64,000 nt of DNA from the NCBI GenBank assembly GCA_964248625.1, contig CAXTZG010000004.1:26964-90963 (forward strand), given 5' to 3'. Positions 18,401 through 26,536 of the stretch are shown piece by piece. Source of the DNA: Lichenicola sp964248625 (lineage in GTDB: Bacteria > Pseudomonadota > Alphaproteobacteria > Acetobacterales > Acetobacteraceae). Below the pieces are notes generated by a model. That model had not been told where the DNA came from. It saw only the letters and a program-made list of their open reading frames with translations, and made no database searches. The translations under genes and the position numbers were made by a program. Every line of letters starts with the position of its first letter. Position 1 is the stretch's first letter.

Positions 18401-20171
18401 GGCGGCGCAGCTCGATGGCGTTGTATTCGCTGTCGGCCAGCGCGGCCTCGACCCGGCCGCGGAAGGCCTCGAGCTGCGTGCGTCCGAGCCTGGCATAGTG
18501 CGCGAGGTAGGGGTGGCGGGCCAGCAGCTCTGGCGGCGTGATGTTGTGGTAGAGCAGGATCTTGCGCGCCGGCAGGTCGAGGATCTGCGCGAAGCGGTCG
18601 TAGCCCATGGAATGGCGCACGATCAGCACATAGCCGTCATGCCGGGGCAGCTGCTCCATCGGCCTGAGCTCGTGCGCCAGGGCTGCGGGCGGTTCCTCGG
18701 TATAGATCTCGCTGTTGTAGCCCATCGACCGCAGCAGCCCGCGGGTCAGCAGCATCGCATTGGTGATGGCGTCGCCGACGGCGGAGCCGGAATGGAACTG
18801 GTGCACCGCGACCAGCCCGTCCGGCCGGAGGCCGGCAGCGACCGAGGGCGGCGGCAGGATCGGCAGGGGCGGCAGCGCGGCCGGGGGATCGGTCGCGTCC
18901 GGCACCGGTCGGGCCTCGTCGACGACGCCCGCCTCCGTGGCCGGGGGCATCGGCACGGCGTCGTTTGGCACCAGAGCCGGCTCGGTTTGTTTGGCCGCCG
19001 CCGGGTCCGGCGCCGGATGCCGTTCATCCTCATCGGGCGGCACGGCGCCGCCCGGCCCGCGCAGGCGGAACACCGTCCGCCGCAACGGCGCGGTCAGGCG
19101 CCACGAGCGGCTCGCCTGCAGCTCGGCGAGATCGCGGCCCGCCGCCTGCAGCCGCAGATGCGTCTGCTGCAGCTCGTGCCGGCTGTCATGCAGGGTGTTC
19201 TCGCTCGACTGCAGCCGCAGATGCGTCTGCTGCAGCTCGTGGCGGGCGTCGTGCAGCGCCTGGCGCATCTCGCGCAGCGCATGCTCGTGGCCGGAAGCGG
19301 CGTCGGCGGCATCCCGGCGCGCGTCGGCCACGCCTTCGCGCAGCCGGGCGATCTCGTGCGACGCCCGCTCGGTCAGGCGTTCCGCACGCTGCGCACCGTC
19401 GCGCAGCCCGGCCTGCGCCGACCCCAGTGCGGTCCGGAGCGTGTCGAGCTCGGTCTCGGCGACGCCGAGCCGCCGGATCCAGCCGCTGTCGCCGGCGCGC
19501 AGGAAATCGTCGAACACGTTGGGCTGGATGCGGAAGGCCGGCGCCAGCTGCTCCAGCCGCTCGCGGGACACGTAGTAGCGGTTGAGCCCGTCGAACCACA
19601 CGAACACGTAGTTGGCCGCGAGCAGCAGCGGCTCCCAGCCGGCATGGTTCTGGCACGTGGACAGCGGCGCCGTCGCCTCGGCCAGCACGATCCAGGGGCG
19701 GAACGCGACCAGATCAGCACCTTCCAGCACCGCCTGCTCGGCACCCTCGACGTCGATCTTGAGGAAATGGATCTCGGGCGCCGCATGGAGCCGGCAGATC
19801 TCGGCCAGGGTGCGCACCGCGATGGTGGTTTCACGCACCGGATGGCTGCCGGCGGCCTCGCGCGCGACCGCGGCGTCGAGGGTGGACAGGCCGGTGCCCT
19901 CGACGGCGAAGAACGGTGCCGTGCCGGACGCGGCACCCAGCGCCAGCTGCAGCGTGACGTCGCGGGGCCGTGCCGCGCGCAGACGGACGGCTTCCTCGGC
20001 GAGCGGCTCGATGTTCACGCCGCTCCAGCCGCGGTCGTAGAAGGCGCGGGTGACGCTGTCGATGTCGGGATGCTGGGCGCCGACATCGATATAGAAGCCG
20101 CGCTCCACCCCGCCCAGGGCGCGCCAAAGCAGCACGTCCTCGCAGTTCTGCGCATACGAGACGAACGTCAT
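15444..20171 (-). CDS. FkbM methyltransferase / coiled coil / three glycosyltransferase domains fusion
   Basis: An unusual 1575-residue protein from ATG 20171. Residues 1-220 are an FkbM-type SAM methyltransferase (YIDVGAQHPDIDSVT; IHFLKIDVEGAEQAVLEGAD near 135). Residues about 235-365 are a coiled coil with 21-residue repeats. A Pro/Ala-rich linker follows, then three GT-B (GT4-like) domains. The first starts with VHQFHSGSAVGDAI at about 455 and has SRHEGFGVPLIEAMAHG near 720. The second has YSVTGHINGSYSLA at about 827 and TRGEGYNLPAAEALAAG near 1078. The third starts SWVSSWNLRCGVSEYSR at about 1194 and is more divergent (PYAPSKEASSAALRGTLTAG). No membrane segment is seen. It probably builds and O-methylates an exported polysaccharide from one polypeptide. 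Frame is continuous, so this is a true fusion unless misassembled. Confidence 0.85.
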   Translation of the reverse strand: MTFVSYAQNCEDVLLWRALGGVERGFYIDVGAQHPDIDSVTRAFYDRGWSGVNIEPLAEEAVRLRAARPRDVTLQLALGAASGTAPFFAVEGTGLSTLDAAVAREAAGSHPVRETTIAVRTLAEICRLHAAPEIHFLKIDVEGAEQAVLEGADLVAFRPWIVLAEATAPLSTCQNHAGWEPLLLAANYVFVWFDGLNRYYVSRERLEQLAPAFRIQPNVFDDFLRAGDSGWIRRLGVAETELDTLRTALGSAQAGLRDGAQRAERLTERASHEIARLREGVADARRDAADAASGHEHALREMRQALHDARHELQQTHLRLQSSENTLHDSRHELQQTHLRLQAAGRDLAELQASRSWRLTAPLRRTVFRLRGPGGAVPPDEDERHPAPDPAAAKQTEPALVPNDAVPMPPATEAGVVDEARPVPDATDPPAALPPLPILPPPSVAAGLRPDGLVAVHQFHSGSAVGDAITNAMLLTRGLLRSMGYNSEIYTEEPPAALAHELRPMEQLPRHDGYVLIVRHSMGYDRFAQILDLPARKILLYHNITPPELLARHPYLAHYARLGRTQLEAFRGRVEAALADSEYNAIELRRLRIAPVRACTLLFDVDALRRRAADAVGRAALLREDGLLTLLFVGRINEAKGQLELVEAFAAFRAGYPAASRLVLVGRDDGSDDHYAVLLRARIAALGLEPHVVLTGPVPDDALDAWYGAADLYVSLSRHEGFGVPLIEAMAHGVPVLAWPGGAVPYTLAGAGRLLDSTEAGPVAAALLALALDGDARASQRARQAVRLDRFALDRQRTVLAEALLRAGAALPADPATAPLLHDNLRYSVTGHINGSYSLAAINRDLALRLEAARPGRVRLLPVEGGPTLDLSGVPEEQAGAISELAHRPPHPTGPELVISQHYPVHVPPRPGDVPVAMLFWEESLLPAATVAVLEASFRAVVAPTGFVRDVLIQSGLRIPVRVIPPAVRLDGFAALRETRAARPAGAAHRFLHVSSCFPRKGVDVLLRAWARAFRAHDPVRLVIKGFPNPHNEVAAMLAALRAADPALAAVELIDRDLDADGLLALYADADTMVLPTRGEGYNLPAAEALAAGLPLIVTGRGGHLDFCAEAGLPLPGVRLLDCRAARSGSHLASPHSLWFEPDEDDLVAALREAVARGPVVPEPPALPGPGTLADAYARLATELLLAAPPAPVRLSWVSSWNLRCGVSEYSRQLLDGLGDESGRIRVLCDRRTAAEDADGPEAGRFWPCWQVGDPRTLEPLAAALAADDADAVMLQHQPGLLPFETMAAILDHPALRGRVVLATLHNTRHLLDLPVAAQAAVLLSLGRIDRVLVHTVADLDRLQALGLAANVVLLPHGVAAPLPLRPVRSIEPGSADGPVIGCYGFFLPGKGIDTLIEAFAMLRRAWPEARLLLVNAEYDAQVSRDEIARSRALVASLGLADSVTFETGFLAHHQSLELLAGCDLLALPYAPSKEASSAALRGTLTAGVPVAVTPIDLFAEADAAVFRFDGIDAAAVAAGLDRLLHDPALRAALQDAARGWIAARQWPDVARRLDGLVTGLVRTRALDRGTRAGA
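19146..19241 (-). repeat. 63-nt tandem repeat in the coiled-coil region
   Basis: A 33-nt block is repeated identically at 19146-19178 and 19209-19241, giving a 63-nt (21-residue) period. It encodes HELQQTHLRLQ twice. The near-heptad multiple suggests the coiled coil can grow or shrink by unit duplication. Confidence 0.7.
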
Positions 20172-20241
20172 GGGCAATCCCGCACTGCGCTGTCCTTACG
20201 TGCAGGTTCCGGGCACGGATGCGGTCCGACAGGCCTCGCCG

Positions 20242-21774
20242 TCATGCCAGGTGCGACGTCCGGCCGAGCGGATGGTCTGCCGGCGGGGCGGCAGTGGATG
20301 AACGAGGCCGGCCATGGTCGATCGCCCGCAGCATGGCATGCGCGGACTCGTCCCAGCTCACCCGCTTGAACTCTGCCGCCACCCGGGCGGCCCACGCCTG
20401 GGTGTCGTCGGCATCCTCGATGGCGCGGCGGATGACGCGCAGCGCCTGGCTGCCGTTCTCGGGGTCGAAATAGCGCGCCAGCGTGCCGCCCGCCTCCGGC
20501 AGCGCGCTGGCGTCGGAGATGATGCAGGGCCGGCCGAAGCCCAGACTCTCGGTCACCGGCAGGCCCCAGCCCTCGTAGAAGGACGGGAACACGGTGAACA
20601 GGCAGCCCTCGTAGAGCCGCTGGAGCTCGCCATCCTGCGGGTTCTCGATCAGCACCAGCTTGCCGTCGAGATAGTGGGCGTTGCGCAGCTGCTGCATCAG
20701 GTCGTCGACCAGCCAGCCGACCTTGCCGGCGAACACCAGGGTCGGCACCCGCTCGACCGGCATCTCCTCGAGCAGGCGGCGCCAGACCCGGAACAGCAGC
20801 GCGTGGTTCTTGCGCGCCTCGATGGTGGAGACCGTCAGCACGTAGGAGCGGGCAGGCGGCAGCCGATCGGCGCGGGCCGTCGCCGGCACGTCGTCCGGCT
20901 GGCCGACCGGACGGCTGAAGCCGGTGCCGACCGGGATCGCCACCGGGGCCGAGCGCAGCGTCAGGCCGGCGCGGGCGGCGAAGCGGATCAGGTCCTGGCC
21001 GGTCGCCTGGCTGATGGTCAGCAGCATGTCGGCCTGCGGCAGCAGCGCGCGCGCCCAGCGGTTGAAGCGCAGCACCAGGTTCTGGTCGCACCATTCCGGC
21101 CGCAGCAACGGGATGATGTCGTACATCAGCACCGCGATGCGCAGCTGCAGGGTTTCGCGCACCTGCGACACCAGCTCGCCGTAGAACGGGTGGAACCAGG
21201 TCGAGCCCAGCACCAGCAGCACGTCGCCGGGCTCCGCGGTGTCGGCGAAGGCGGCCACGGTCAGGCCGCCACCGCCCGGCGCGTCAGGGCCGGCAGGCGG
21301 CGATCGTCGTGCCGACGGACGCAGCCTGCCGAGACGATCGACCGCGATGCCGCCCAGCCTGCCGGCAGCCCGCAGGCTTTCGCCCTGCGACTTCACCAGG
21401 GTGACCAGCGGCTGGCGCACGTCGAGCGGGAGGCGATAGGCGATCCGGCGCGCGAGGCCCGGATTGGCCGCTCCCGCCGCGTCGGCCGCTTCCAAGGCTG
21501 CCGGCGCGCGAGGCCGCGTGCTGCGTCGGCCGGGAACGGCCGGCGGCGCCATCGTCAGCCGGGCATGGAGCGCGTCGATCTGGGCGAACGGGATCGCCTG
21601 GAAGCTCTGCTGCGACGGCGCGTGGCGGACGAAGCCGACCCGGTCGCGGGTCTCGGGCAGCAGGGCAAGCGACCGGCAGAGCTCGAACTCGATCCGCTGG
21701 ATCCCGCTCGGGCGCGCATTGAGGGCGGAATACTGGAACAGGTCCTCGACATCGACCCAGATCCTGTTGGGCAC
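20242..21774 (-). CDS. Glycosyltransferase, GT4-like
   Basis: 510 residues from GTG 21774; GGGAG six nt upstream selects this start over ATG 21873, which has no ribosome binding site. The N-terminus (RIWVDVEDLFQY, RPSGIQRIEFELCRSL) is common in polysaccharide-locus glycosyltransferases. The C-terminal GT-B half has VSTIEARKNHALLFRVWRRL and PSFYEGWGLPVTESLGFGRP near 395-415, the nucleotide-sugar binding EX7E-type region. Its stop is 70 bp upstream of the giant fusion gene on the same strand, so these and the acyltransferase form a probable three-gene operon. Donor and acceptor sugars are unknown. Confidence 0.87.
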   Translation of the reverse strand: MPNRIWVDVEDLFQYSALNARPSGIQRIEFELCRSLALLPETRDRVGFVRHAPSQQSFQAIPFAQIDALHARLTMAPPAVPGRRSTRPRAPAALEAADAAGAANPGLARRIAYRLPLDVRQPLVTLVKSQGESLRAAGRLGGIAVDRLGRLRPSARRSPPAGPDAPGGGGLTVAAFADTAEPGDVLLVLGSTWFHPFYGELVSQVRETLQLRIAVLMYDIIPLLRPEWCDQNLVLRFNRWARALLPQADMLLTISQATGQDLIRFAARAGLTLRSAPVAIPVGTGFSRPVGQPDDVPATARADRLPPARSYVLTVSTIEARKNHALLFRVWRRLLEEMPVERVPTLVFAGKVGWLVDDLMQQLRNAHYLDGKLVLIENPQDGELQRLYEGCLFTVFPSFYEGWGLPVTESLGFGRPCIISDASALPEAGGTLARYFDPENGSQALRVIRRAIEDADDTQAWAARVAAEFKRVSWDESAHAMLRAIDHGRPRSSTAAPPADHPLGRTSHLA

Positions 21775-21914
21775 GCTGCTCTCCCGCTCTGATCCGGATC
21801 CGGCAGCGGCCGCCGGGTTCCGATGCGGCCCGGCGACGACCAGCACTTTGCGCTCGCTGGTCGGCACTGCCATGATCGGCGGCGTCGCGCACCCCGCCAC
21901 ATCCGGCCGGGGGG

Positions 21915-23024
21915 ATGCGCCATCCGGAGCGATGCGTCAACGTGGCCGTGCTGCAGAACGAGGATGGCGAAACCGGGACGATGCGGAGCACAGCGCGCCC
22001 GCCGCCGGCGGAGCCGTGGAACAGCGCCTTTCCGGAGGTCGCGAACGCGGACGACATCTTCCACTGCTTCCGGCTGCTGCTCGGCCGGCTGCCGAACCGG
22101 GAGGAGTGGCCCGGACACAGCATGCGGGTCGGCGAGCCGCTCGATCAGGTGGTGACGAGCTACGTGAACTCGCTCGAGTTCTCCAACCGCGCGCTGCAGG
22201 CCTCGACCGCGCTCGGCGCGGTCACGCTGGCGCAGCTGCCGCGGTTCCGGATCTACGTCCAGGACGACGATGCCGCCGTCGGCCGCCACGTGCGCGAGAA
22301 CAACTACGAGACCGACGTCACGGCGGTGTTCGGCCGCCTGCTCCGGCCCGGATCGGGCGTTCTCGATCTGGGCGCCAACATCGGCTACTTCACGATGCTC
22401 TCGGCAAGCCTGGTGGGGCCGTCCGGCTCGGTGTTCGCGGTGGAGCCTAATCCGGCCAATGCGCGGATGATCGAGGCCAGCCGGCGAGCGAACGGCTTCG
22501 ACACCGTCACCGTGGCCCAGGTGGCGGCGGGTCCGGCGCCGGGGCTGCTGGCGCTGCACCGGGCGCATTCCAACGGCACCACCTCGGCGCCCCCGGACGG
22601 GGCGGCGGCCCTGCTCGATGCCGAAACCGTCGGCTGCGTGCGTGCCGACTCGCTGGTGCCGCCGGGACGGCGCATCGACCTGATCAAGGTCGACGTCGAG
22701 GGCGCCGAGTATCTGGCGCTGAGCGGCTGCACCCGGATCATCCGGCGCTGGCGGCCGGCGATCGTCACCGAGTTCAGCCCGTCGCTGATGCCGGGCATCT
22801 CCGGCCTGTCGGGGCCAGCCTATCTCGACTGGCTGCGCGGGCTCGGCTACCGGCTCGGCATCGTGATGCCGGACGGCAGCGTGCGGCCGGCGGACCCGGC
22901 CGTGATCATGGCCGAGCATGCGAGGCGAGGAACCGACCATCTCGACCTGCTGGCCGAGCCGCGCCGACGCCCCGGGCGCCTGCGCGCGCGCATCGGCCGG
23001 TTCCTGCGGCAGCGATCGTCATGA
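21915..23024 (+). CDS. FkbM family methyltransferase with N-terminal DUF4214-like segment
   Basis: Up to 369 residues; the exact start is uncertain (ATG 21915, GTG 21942 or ATG 21981). Residues about 45-95 (DDIFHCFRLLLGRLPNREEW...YVNSLEFSNRAL) resemble DUF4214 modules found in bacterial glycosylation proteins. The FkbM domain has VLDLGANIGYFTMLSASL (about 148) and IDLIKVDVEGAEYLALSG (about 258), for SAM-dependent methylation of a sugar hydroxyl. It is divergent from the glycosyltransferase operon and overlaps the following lipoprotein gene by ATGA. Confidence 0.85.
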   Translation: MRHPERCVNVAVLQNEDGETGTMRSTARPPPAEPWNSAFPEVANADDIFHCFRLLLGRLPNREEWPGHSMRVGEPLDQVVTSYVNSLEFSNRALQASTALGAVTLAQLPRFRIYVQDDDAAVGRHVRENNYETDVTAVFGRLLRPGSGVLDLGANIGYFTMLSASLVGPSGSVFAVEPNPANARMIEASRRANGFDTVTVAQVAAGPAPGLLALHRAHSNGTTSAPPDGAAALLDAETVGCVRADSLVPPGRRIDLIKVDVEGAEYLALSGCTRIIRRWRPAIVTEFSPSLMPGISGLSGPAYLDWLRGLGYRLGIVMPDGSVRPADPAVIMAEHARRGTDHLDLLAEPRRRPGRLRARIGRFLRQRSS

Positions 23025-23359
23025 AGCCGGCCGGCCGTCGGCTCCTGCCGCTGCTCGCCCTGGCCCTTGCCCAGGCCGGCTGCGCCGCGCGCGACTGCGA
23101 CAACCCCTATGTGCTCGCGTTCGTGGATGCCGCCGACCGCAAGGCGGATCTGTCGCATCTCGGACTGGTGCGCGACGGCGACGCCGTGCGGACCGATCCG
23201 GGCACGACGGCGAACACCCAGCGCTGCACGATATGGGAGCGGGTGCGCAATCCGGCCTACGGAACCGCGCCGGACCAGCCGACGGCGCTGCTGCGGCCGC
23301 AGCACTACACGATCACGCAGATCGACGATGGCTGGCGTGTCGAGGGGCTTCCGCCCTGA
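23021..23359 (+). CDS. Small putative lipoprotein
   Basis: 112 residues, start ATG 23021 overlapping the stop of the FkbM gene (ATGA), implying coupled translation. RRLLPLLALALAQAGC is a lipoprotein signal with a lipobox-like Cys. The mature part has Cys residues (CAARDC, RCTIW) and ends with a compact ITQIDDGWRVEGLPP. No family is recognised. The coupling suggests a function with the neighbouring polysaccharide genes. Confidence 0.65.
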   Translation: MKPAGRRLLPLLALALAQAGCAARDCDNPYVLAFVDAADRKADLSHLGLVRDGDAVRTDPGTTANTQRCTIWERVRNPAYGTAPDQPTALLRPQHYTITQIDDGWRVEGLPP

Positions 23360-23380
23360 GCAGACCCATGGAGGCCCGGC

Positions 23381-23872
23381 TCAGACGGACAGGCCGGACA
23401 GCATGTGGTAGGCGCGATTGAAATAGACCAGTGCCTCGGCCGGATCGCCGAGGCGGATCTCCTGGATGGCGCAGAAGATCACGCTGTGGGTGCCGACCTC
23501 GACCACGTTCGCGATCGTGCAGTCGAACGAGGCCAGCGCCTGGTCCAGCATCGGGGCACCCGTCACGCCGGTGCTCCAGGAGCCGCTGGTGAAGCGCTCC
23601 TCCATCTCCAGCTTGCCCGCGAACGCGACCGAGATGTCCTTCTGCGCATGCGCCAGCGTGTTGATGCAGATCGGGCCGCCCCCGACGAAGGAGGGCCGGG
23701 ACCGCGAGCTGCGGTTGATGCAGACCAGCAGCGTCGGCGGTGCGTCGGTCACCGAACAGACGGCCGACGCGGTCAGACCGTGCCGGCCTTTCTCGTCCTG
23801 CGTGGTGATGACGTTCACCGCAGCGCCCAGCCGGGCCATCGCCTCACGGAAGGTCATGGCGTCGATGCTCAT
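23381..23872 (-). CDS. Flavin reductase family protein (HpaC/RutF-like)
   Basis: 163 residues from ATG 23872 with AGGAG six nt upstream. It is an FMN-binding split-barrel protein. FREAMARLGAAVNVITT, GLTASAVCSVTDAPPTLLVCINRSSRS, ICINTLAH and the C-terminal FNRAYH match NAD(P)H:flavin reductases that supply reduced flavin to monooxygenases. No partner monooxygenase is present in the window, so the physiological partner is unknown. Confidence 0.85.
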   Translation of the reverse strand: MSIDAMTFREAMARLGAAVNVITTQDEKGRHGLTASAVCSVTDAPPTLLVCINRSSRSRPSFVGGGPICINTLAHAQKDISVAFAGKLEMEERFTSGSWSTGVTGAPMLDQALASFDCTIANVVEVGTHSVIFCAIQEIRLGDPAEALVYFNRAYHMLSGLSV

Positions 23873-24033
23873 TCTGCTCTCCTGCGCTGTCGCACCTGCC
23901 GGATGCCCGCTCTGCTCATGGGCGAAACCGTCAGCGCGATCAAATGCGCCGGCCGGCTGCATCATCGGCCGCCTGATTGGCAGCCTACAGGCCCGCATTC
24001 CCTGTGAACCACATCCCGGTCGCCTGCGACCAT

Positions 24034-24600
24034 ATGGATCGGGCAGCCAGAAGCATGGTGGCGCTCAGCCGCGACGTCGAGGCCATCGGCGAACTGGTTG
24101 CCGCGCTGCCGTCGGACGTCGATGCCGCCCTGTTCGTCGTGCTGCCTATCGGCACGCACAGGAGCGAGCTGCCCTTCCTGCTGAACCAGTCGGGACACCT
24201 GCCGGCCAGTCATGCTGCCGACGGCGAGCCGATCGGTCGCGGACATATCGATGTGGCTCCTCCCGACCATCACATGGTGCTTGAGCAGGGCGTGATCCGC
24301 CTGACGAGAGGCCGCGCGAGTTCTGGGCGCGGCCTGCCATGGACCCGTTGTTCCGCAGTGCCGCGAGGTCCTACGGCTCCAATGTGATCGGGATCATCCT
24401 GACCGGCGGGCTGACGATCGTCCAGGATCCGGACGACGCGGCAGACCCAGACAATGCCGCGAAGCGCGCTGCAGCACGTCGCCATCGACCATCGCCTGCC
24501 GCTGCACGAGATCGCGCCGCCGCTGACCAAACTGGTCGCCGGAACAAGACCCGCCATTGCCCTGTCAGGCACTGGCTTTGTATCGGTCGAGGCCGGGAGC
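24034..24600 (+). pseudogene. Decayed CheB-type methylesterase
   Basis: Reading across three frames reconstructs a CheB-like protein. Frame 1 (24034 to about 24318) gives LVAALPSDVDAALFVVLPIG, HLPASHAADGEPIGRGHIDV and APPDHHMVL. Frame 2 gives AMDPLFRSAARSYGSNVIGI and ILTGG. Frame 3 (from about 24455) gives ALQHVAIDHRLPLHEIAPPL. The GASAGG catalytic Ser motif is replaced (ALSRDV), and the conserved D-D-G segment after ILTG is deleted. At least two frameshifts and these losses mean no active enzyme. A second CheB fragment lies on the other strand at 25315-25629. Confidence 0.8.
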
Positions 24601-24692
24601 GAGGACAGGACCGCGGACTACGGCCCGGCGTGATCGGGCAGCTGCTCGAGGAAGACTGATCGCATCCCGGAGGCATCGGAGTGCTGGCGCCC

Positions 24693-25100
24693 TCAGGCGG
24701 GTAGGCTCGCGCGGCTTGCCGCGGTTGCGGACCGGTTGCAGAGGACCTGCACGCGCGCCTCGAGTTCGCGGATCGTGAAGGGCTTGGTGAGCCGGGGCTG
24801 ATCGCGGAAGGCTTCGGGAAGCGCGCAGTCGCCGTAGCCGCTTGCAAAGACGAACGGGATGTCGCGCGACATGAGCTGCTCGGCGACCGGAAAGGCCTGG
24901 CCGCCTCGGATGGTGACATCCAGGATCGCCGCATCGAGCGGCTCGCCGGCAGCCAGGCGAAGTGCCACGTGCACCTTGCCCACCGGACCGACCACGACGC
25001 AGCCGAGGCTCTGCAGCGCCTCCTCGATGTGCAGGGCAATCATCATGTCGTCCTCGACCACGAGGATGCGGCAGCCGGCCAGAGGGGTGAGCGCTGTTAT
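24693..25100 (-). CDS. Single-domain response regulator, start codon apparently mutated to ATA
   Basis: A CheY-like receiver with acidic pocket VEDD, phosphoacceptor Asp in AAILDVTI and the Lys of LTKPF. The best ribosome binding site (GGAGG, complement of 25107-25111) lies six nt before an ATA codon at 25098-25100. From there the frame reads TALTPLAGCRILVVEDDMM, which contains the complete first beta strand. The first legal start downstream is GTG 25061, which would remove the first two residues of that strand. It follows the collapsed HWE-kinase gene, its probable partner. It may be translated weakly or be dying. Confidence 0.7.
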   Translation of the reverse strand: MTALTPLAGCRILVVEDDMMIALHIEEALQSLGCVVVGPVGKVHVALRLAAGEPLDAAILDVTIRGGQAFPVAEQLMSRDIPFVFASGYGDCALPEAFRDQPRLTKPFTIRELEARVQVLCNRSATAASRASLPA

Positions 25101-25629
25101 GATGTTCCTCCGTCAGAACCCGCCTGGACCAGGCGGCCGATCTCGTTGTCGAACGGAATGACGATGCTGCCGCGCAGCCCGCCGGGCGCGAAGTCCCGCC
25201 TGACCTCGGCGTCAAGCTCGTGCGCCAGGGTCCGCTCGATCGGCGTCGTCCCGAACCCACGCCGCGTCGGCACCGACACCACAGGGCCGCCTGCCGCGAT
25301 CCACCCGAGCATCAACGTCCCCCGTGCTCAGCCAGGCACACCGGCATGTCCGTCGATCCGACGATGATCGAGACCAGCGCGCTCCCGCAGTTCGGATCGA
25401 GGTGCTGCACGACGATGAAGGCCAGGCCGGAGCGGGCCGGCACCTTCGAGAAGACGCTCTTCAGGGCATCGATATCGCCTGCGGACGCACCGATCCCGAC
25501 AATCAGGTTCGACGCTCGCGCGCCGTCTGCAAGCCGGACCGGCTCGTGATCGTCGCCATCCACGGGGTCGGAACGTCCCGCATCACCAGCCTCGGACTGT
25601 CCAGCCGGTCCAGGGTCAGTCACGGTCAT
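25097..25629 (-). pseudogene. Collapsed CheB...HWE-histidine-kinase hybrid sensor
   Basis: The 5' part (25629-25315) encodes a CheB start: NLIVGIGASAGDIDALKSVF, SGLAFIVVQHLDPN. It stops at 25312-25314. Directly after, in a shifted frame (25315-25097), comes an HWE-kinase C-terminus: PTRRGFGTTPIERTLAHELD, FAPGGLRGSIVIPF. Hybrids of CheB-CheR-PAS-HWE kinase normally exceed 1000 residues, so a large internal deletion has joined the two ends. The downstream response regulator overlaps its stop codon region. Confidence 0.8.
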
Positions 25630-26536
25630 GCGTCATCGGTGCCGCCTCGTGCTGGCCGCGCAGCAGGTTCTGCATGGCGATCTGGAAGCCGGCAGGTTGA
25701 GCGGAGTGCCGTGGCCCATGCCAGTACGCAACAGCAACTCGACAACAAGTAGGCAGTTGCAGGCTGTGCAGGTGCCACCTGAGCCTCGTGAATTCAAAGC
25801 GCCATCGTCAGGCAGGCCTCGATCGGGACTGGCACCACTCGGCGCGTCCCCGCCACCCTGAATCCCGTCTCCCGAGCAGTCATGCACGGCCAGGCCGCCG
25901 ATGACGCCATGCGCCGGGCGCTGTCATGGTGCTGTCCGGGCTCGCGGGCTTTCCGGGCGCCGGCTCCTACAGCCGCCGGACCGACAAGGCCTTCGATGCG
26001 AGCCTGACCATCGATGTCGAGCCTGTCGTCAGATCATGGACCGGCGGGCAGGCCGCAGAGCCCTTGGCTTGCAGCGGATCCAGCCGCAACCAATGATGGT
26101 CAGGCGCTGAAGGACGGCCTGCTGCTGACGTCCGGGGTTCCTTTCCGGCACATGTGGCGCACTCGTCCGCTTCGTGCTGGCCCGCACCGTCTCGCAGCGC
26201 GTCTGCGGTCTCGTTCCGCACGGGAGTGGGCCCGGCTTGTCGTGCCGCCGGTCGTTCGGTGAGCGTGATCATCCGGGCGGCCGGTAATTGGTGCCACCAA
26301 CAGGACGCAGGACCACTTCGCCGACGCGCGATCCCGGCAACCCGGTCCGTCCTGCGGCGACGTCGCCGGCTGACGGCGGGGTTCCGACAAGCTCATGGTG
26401 AAAGCCAAGGACAGCGTGAGGATGCGGCGGGAGGTCACCCGACCCGGTTCGAGGGGGTTTACGGAACTGCGCGCTCGATGGAAAAATCAGGAGGCCCGGG
26501 ACCTGTCGGCGGGAGCCCGTTTGCCGGCCTGATCCT
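25630..26536. other. Gene-free, probably decayed region
   Basis: No frame has convincing protein character, ribosome binding site or recognisable motif. A short plus-strand run near 25926-26040 (SRRTDKAFDASLTIDVEPVV) looks mildly coding but is not identifiable. Given the pseudogenes to its left, this is probably residual DNA of lost genes. Confidence 0.45.

Noticed and set aside
17676..20369. An 897-codon plus-strand frame opposite the giant glycosyltransferase gene
   Set aside because: Biased Gly/Arg/Gln composition and no domain; the antisense frame has clear FkbM and glycosyltransferase motifs.
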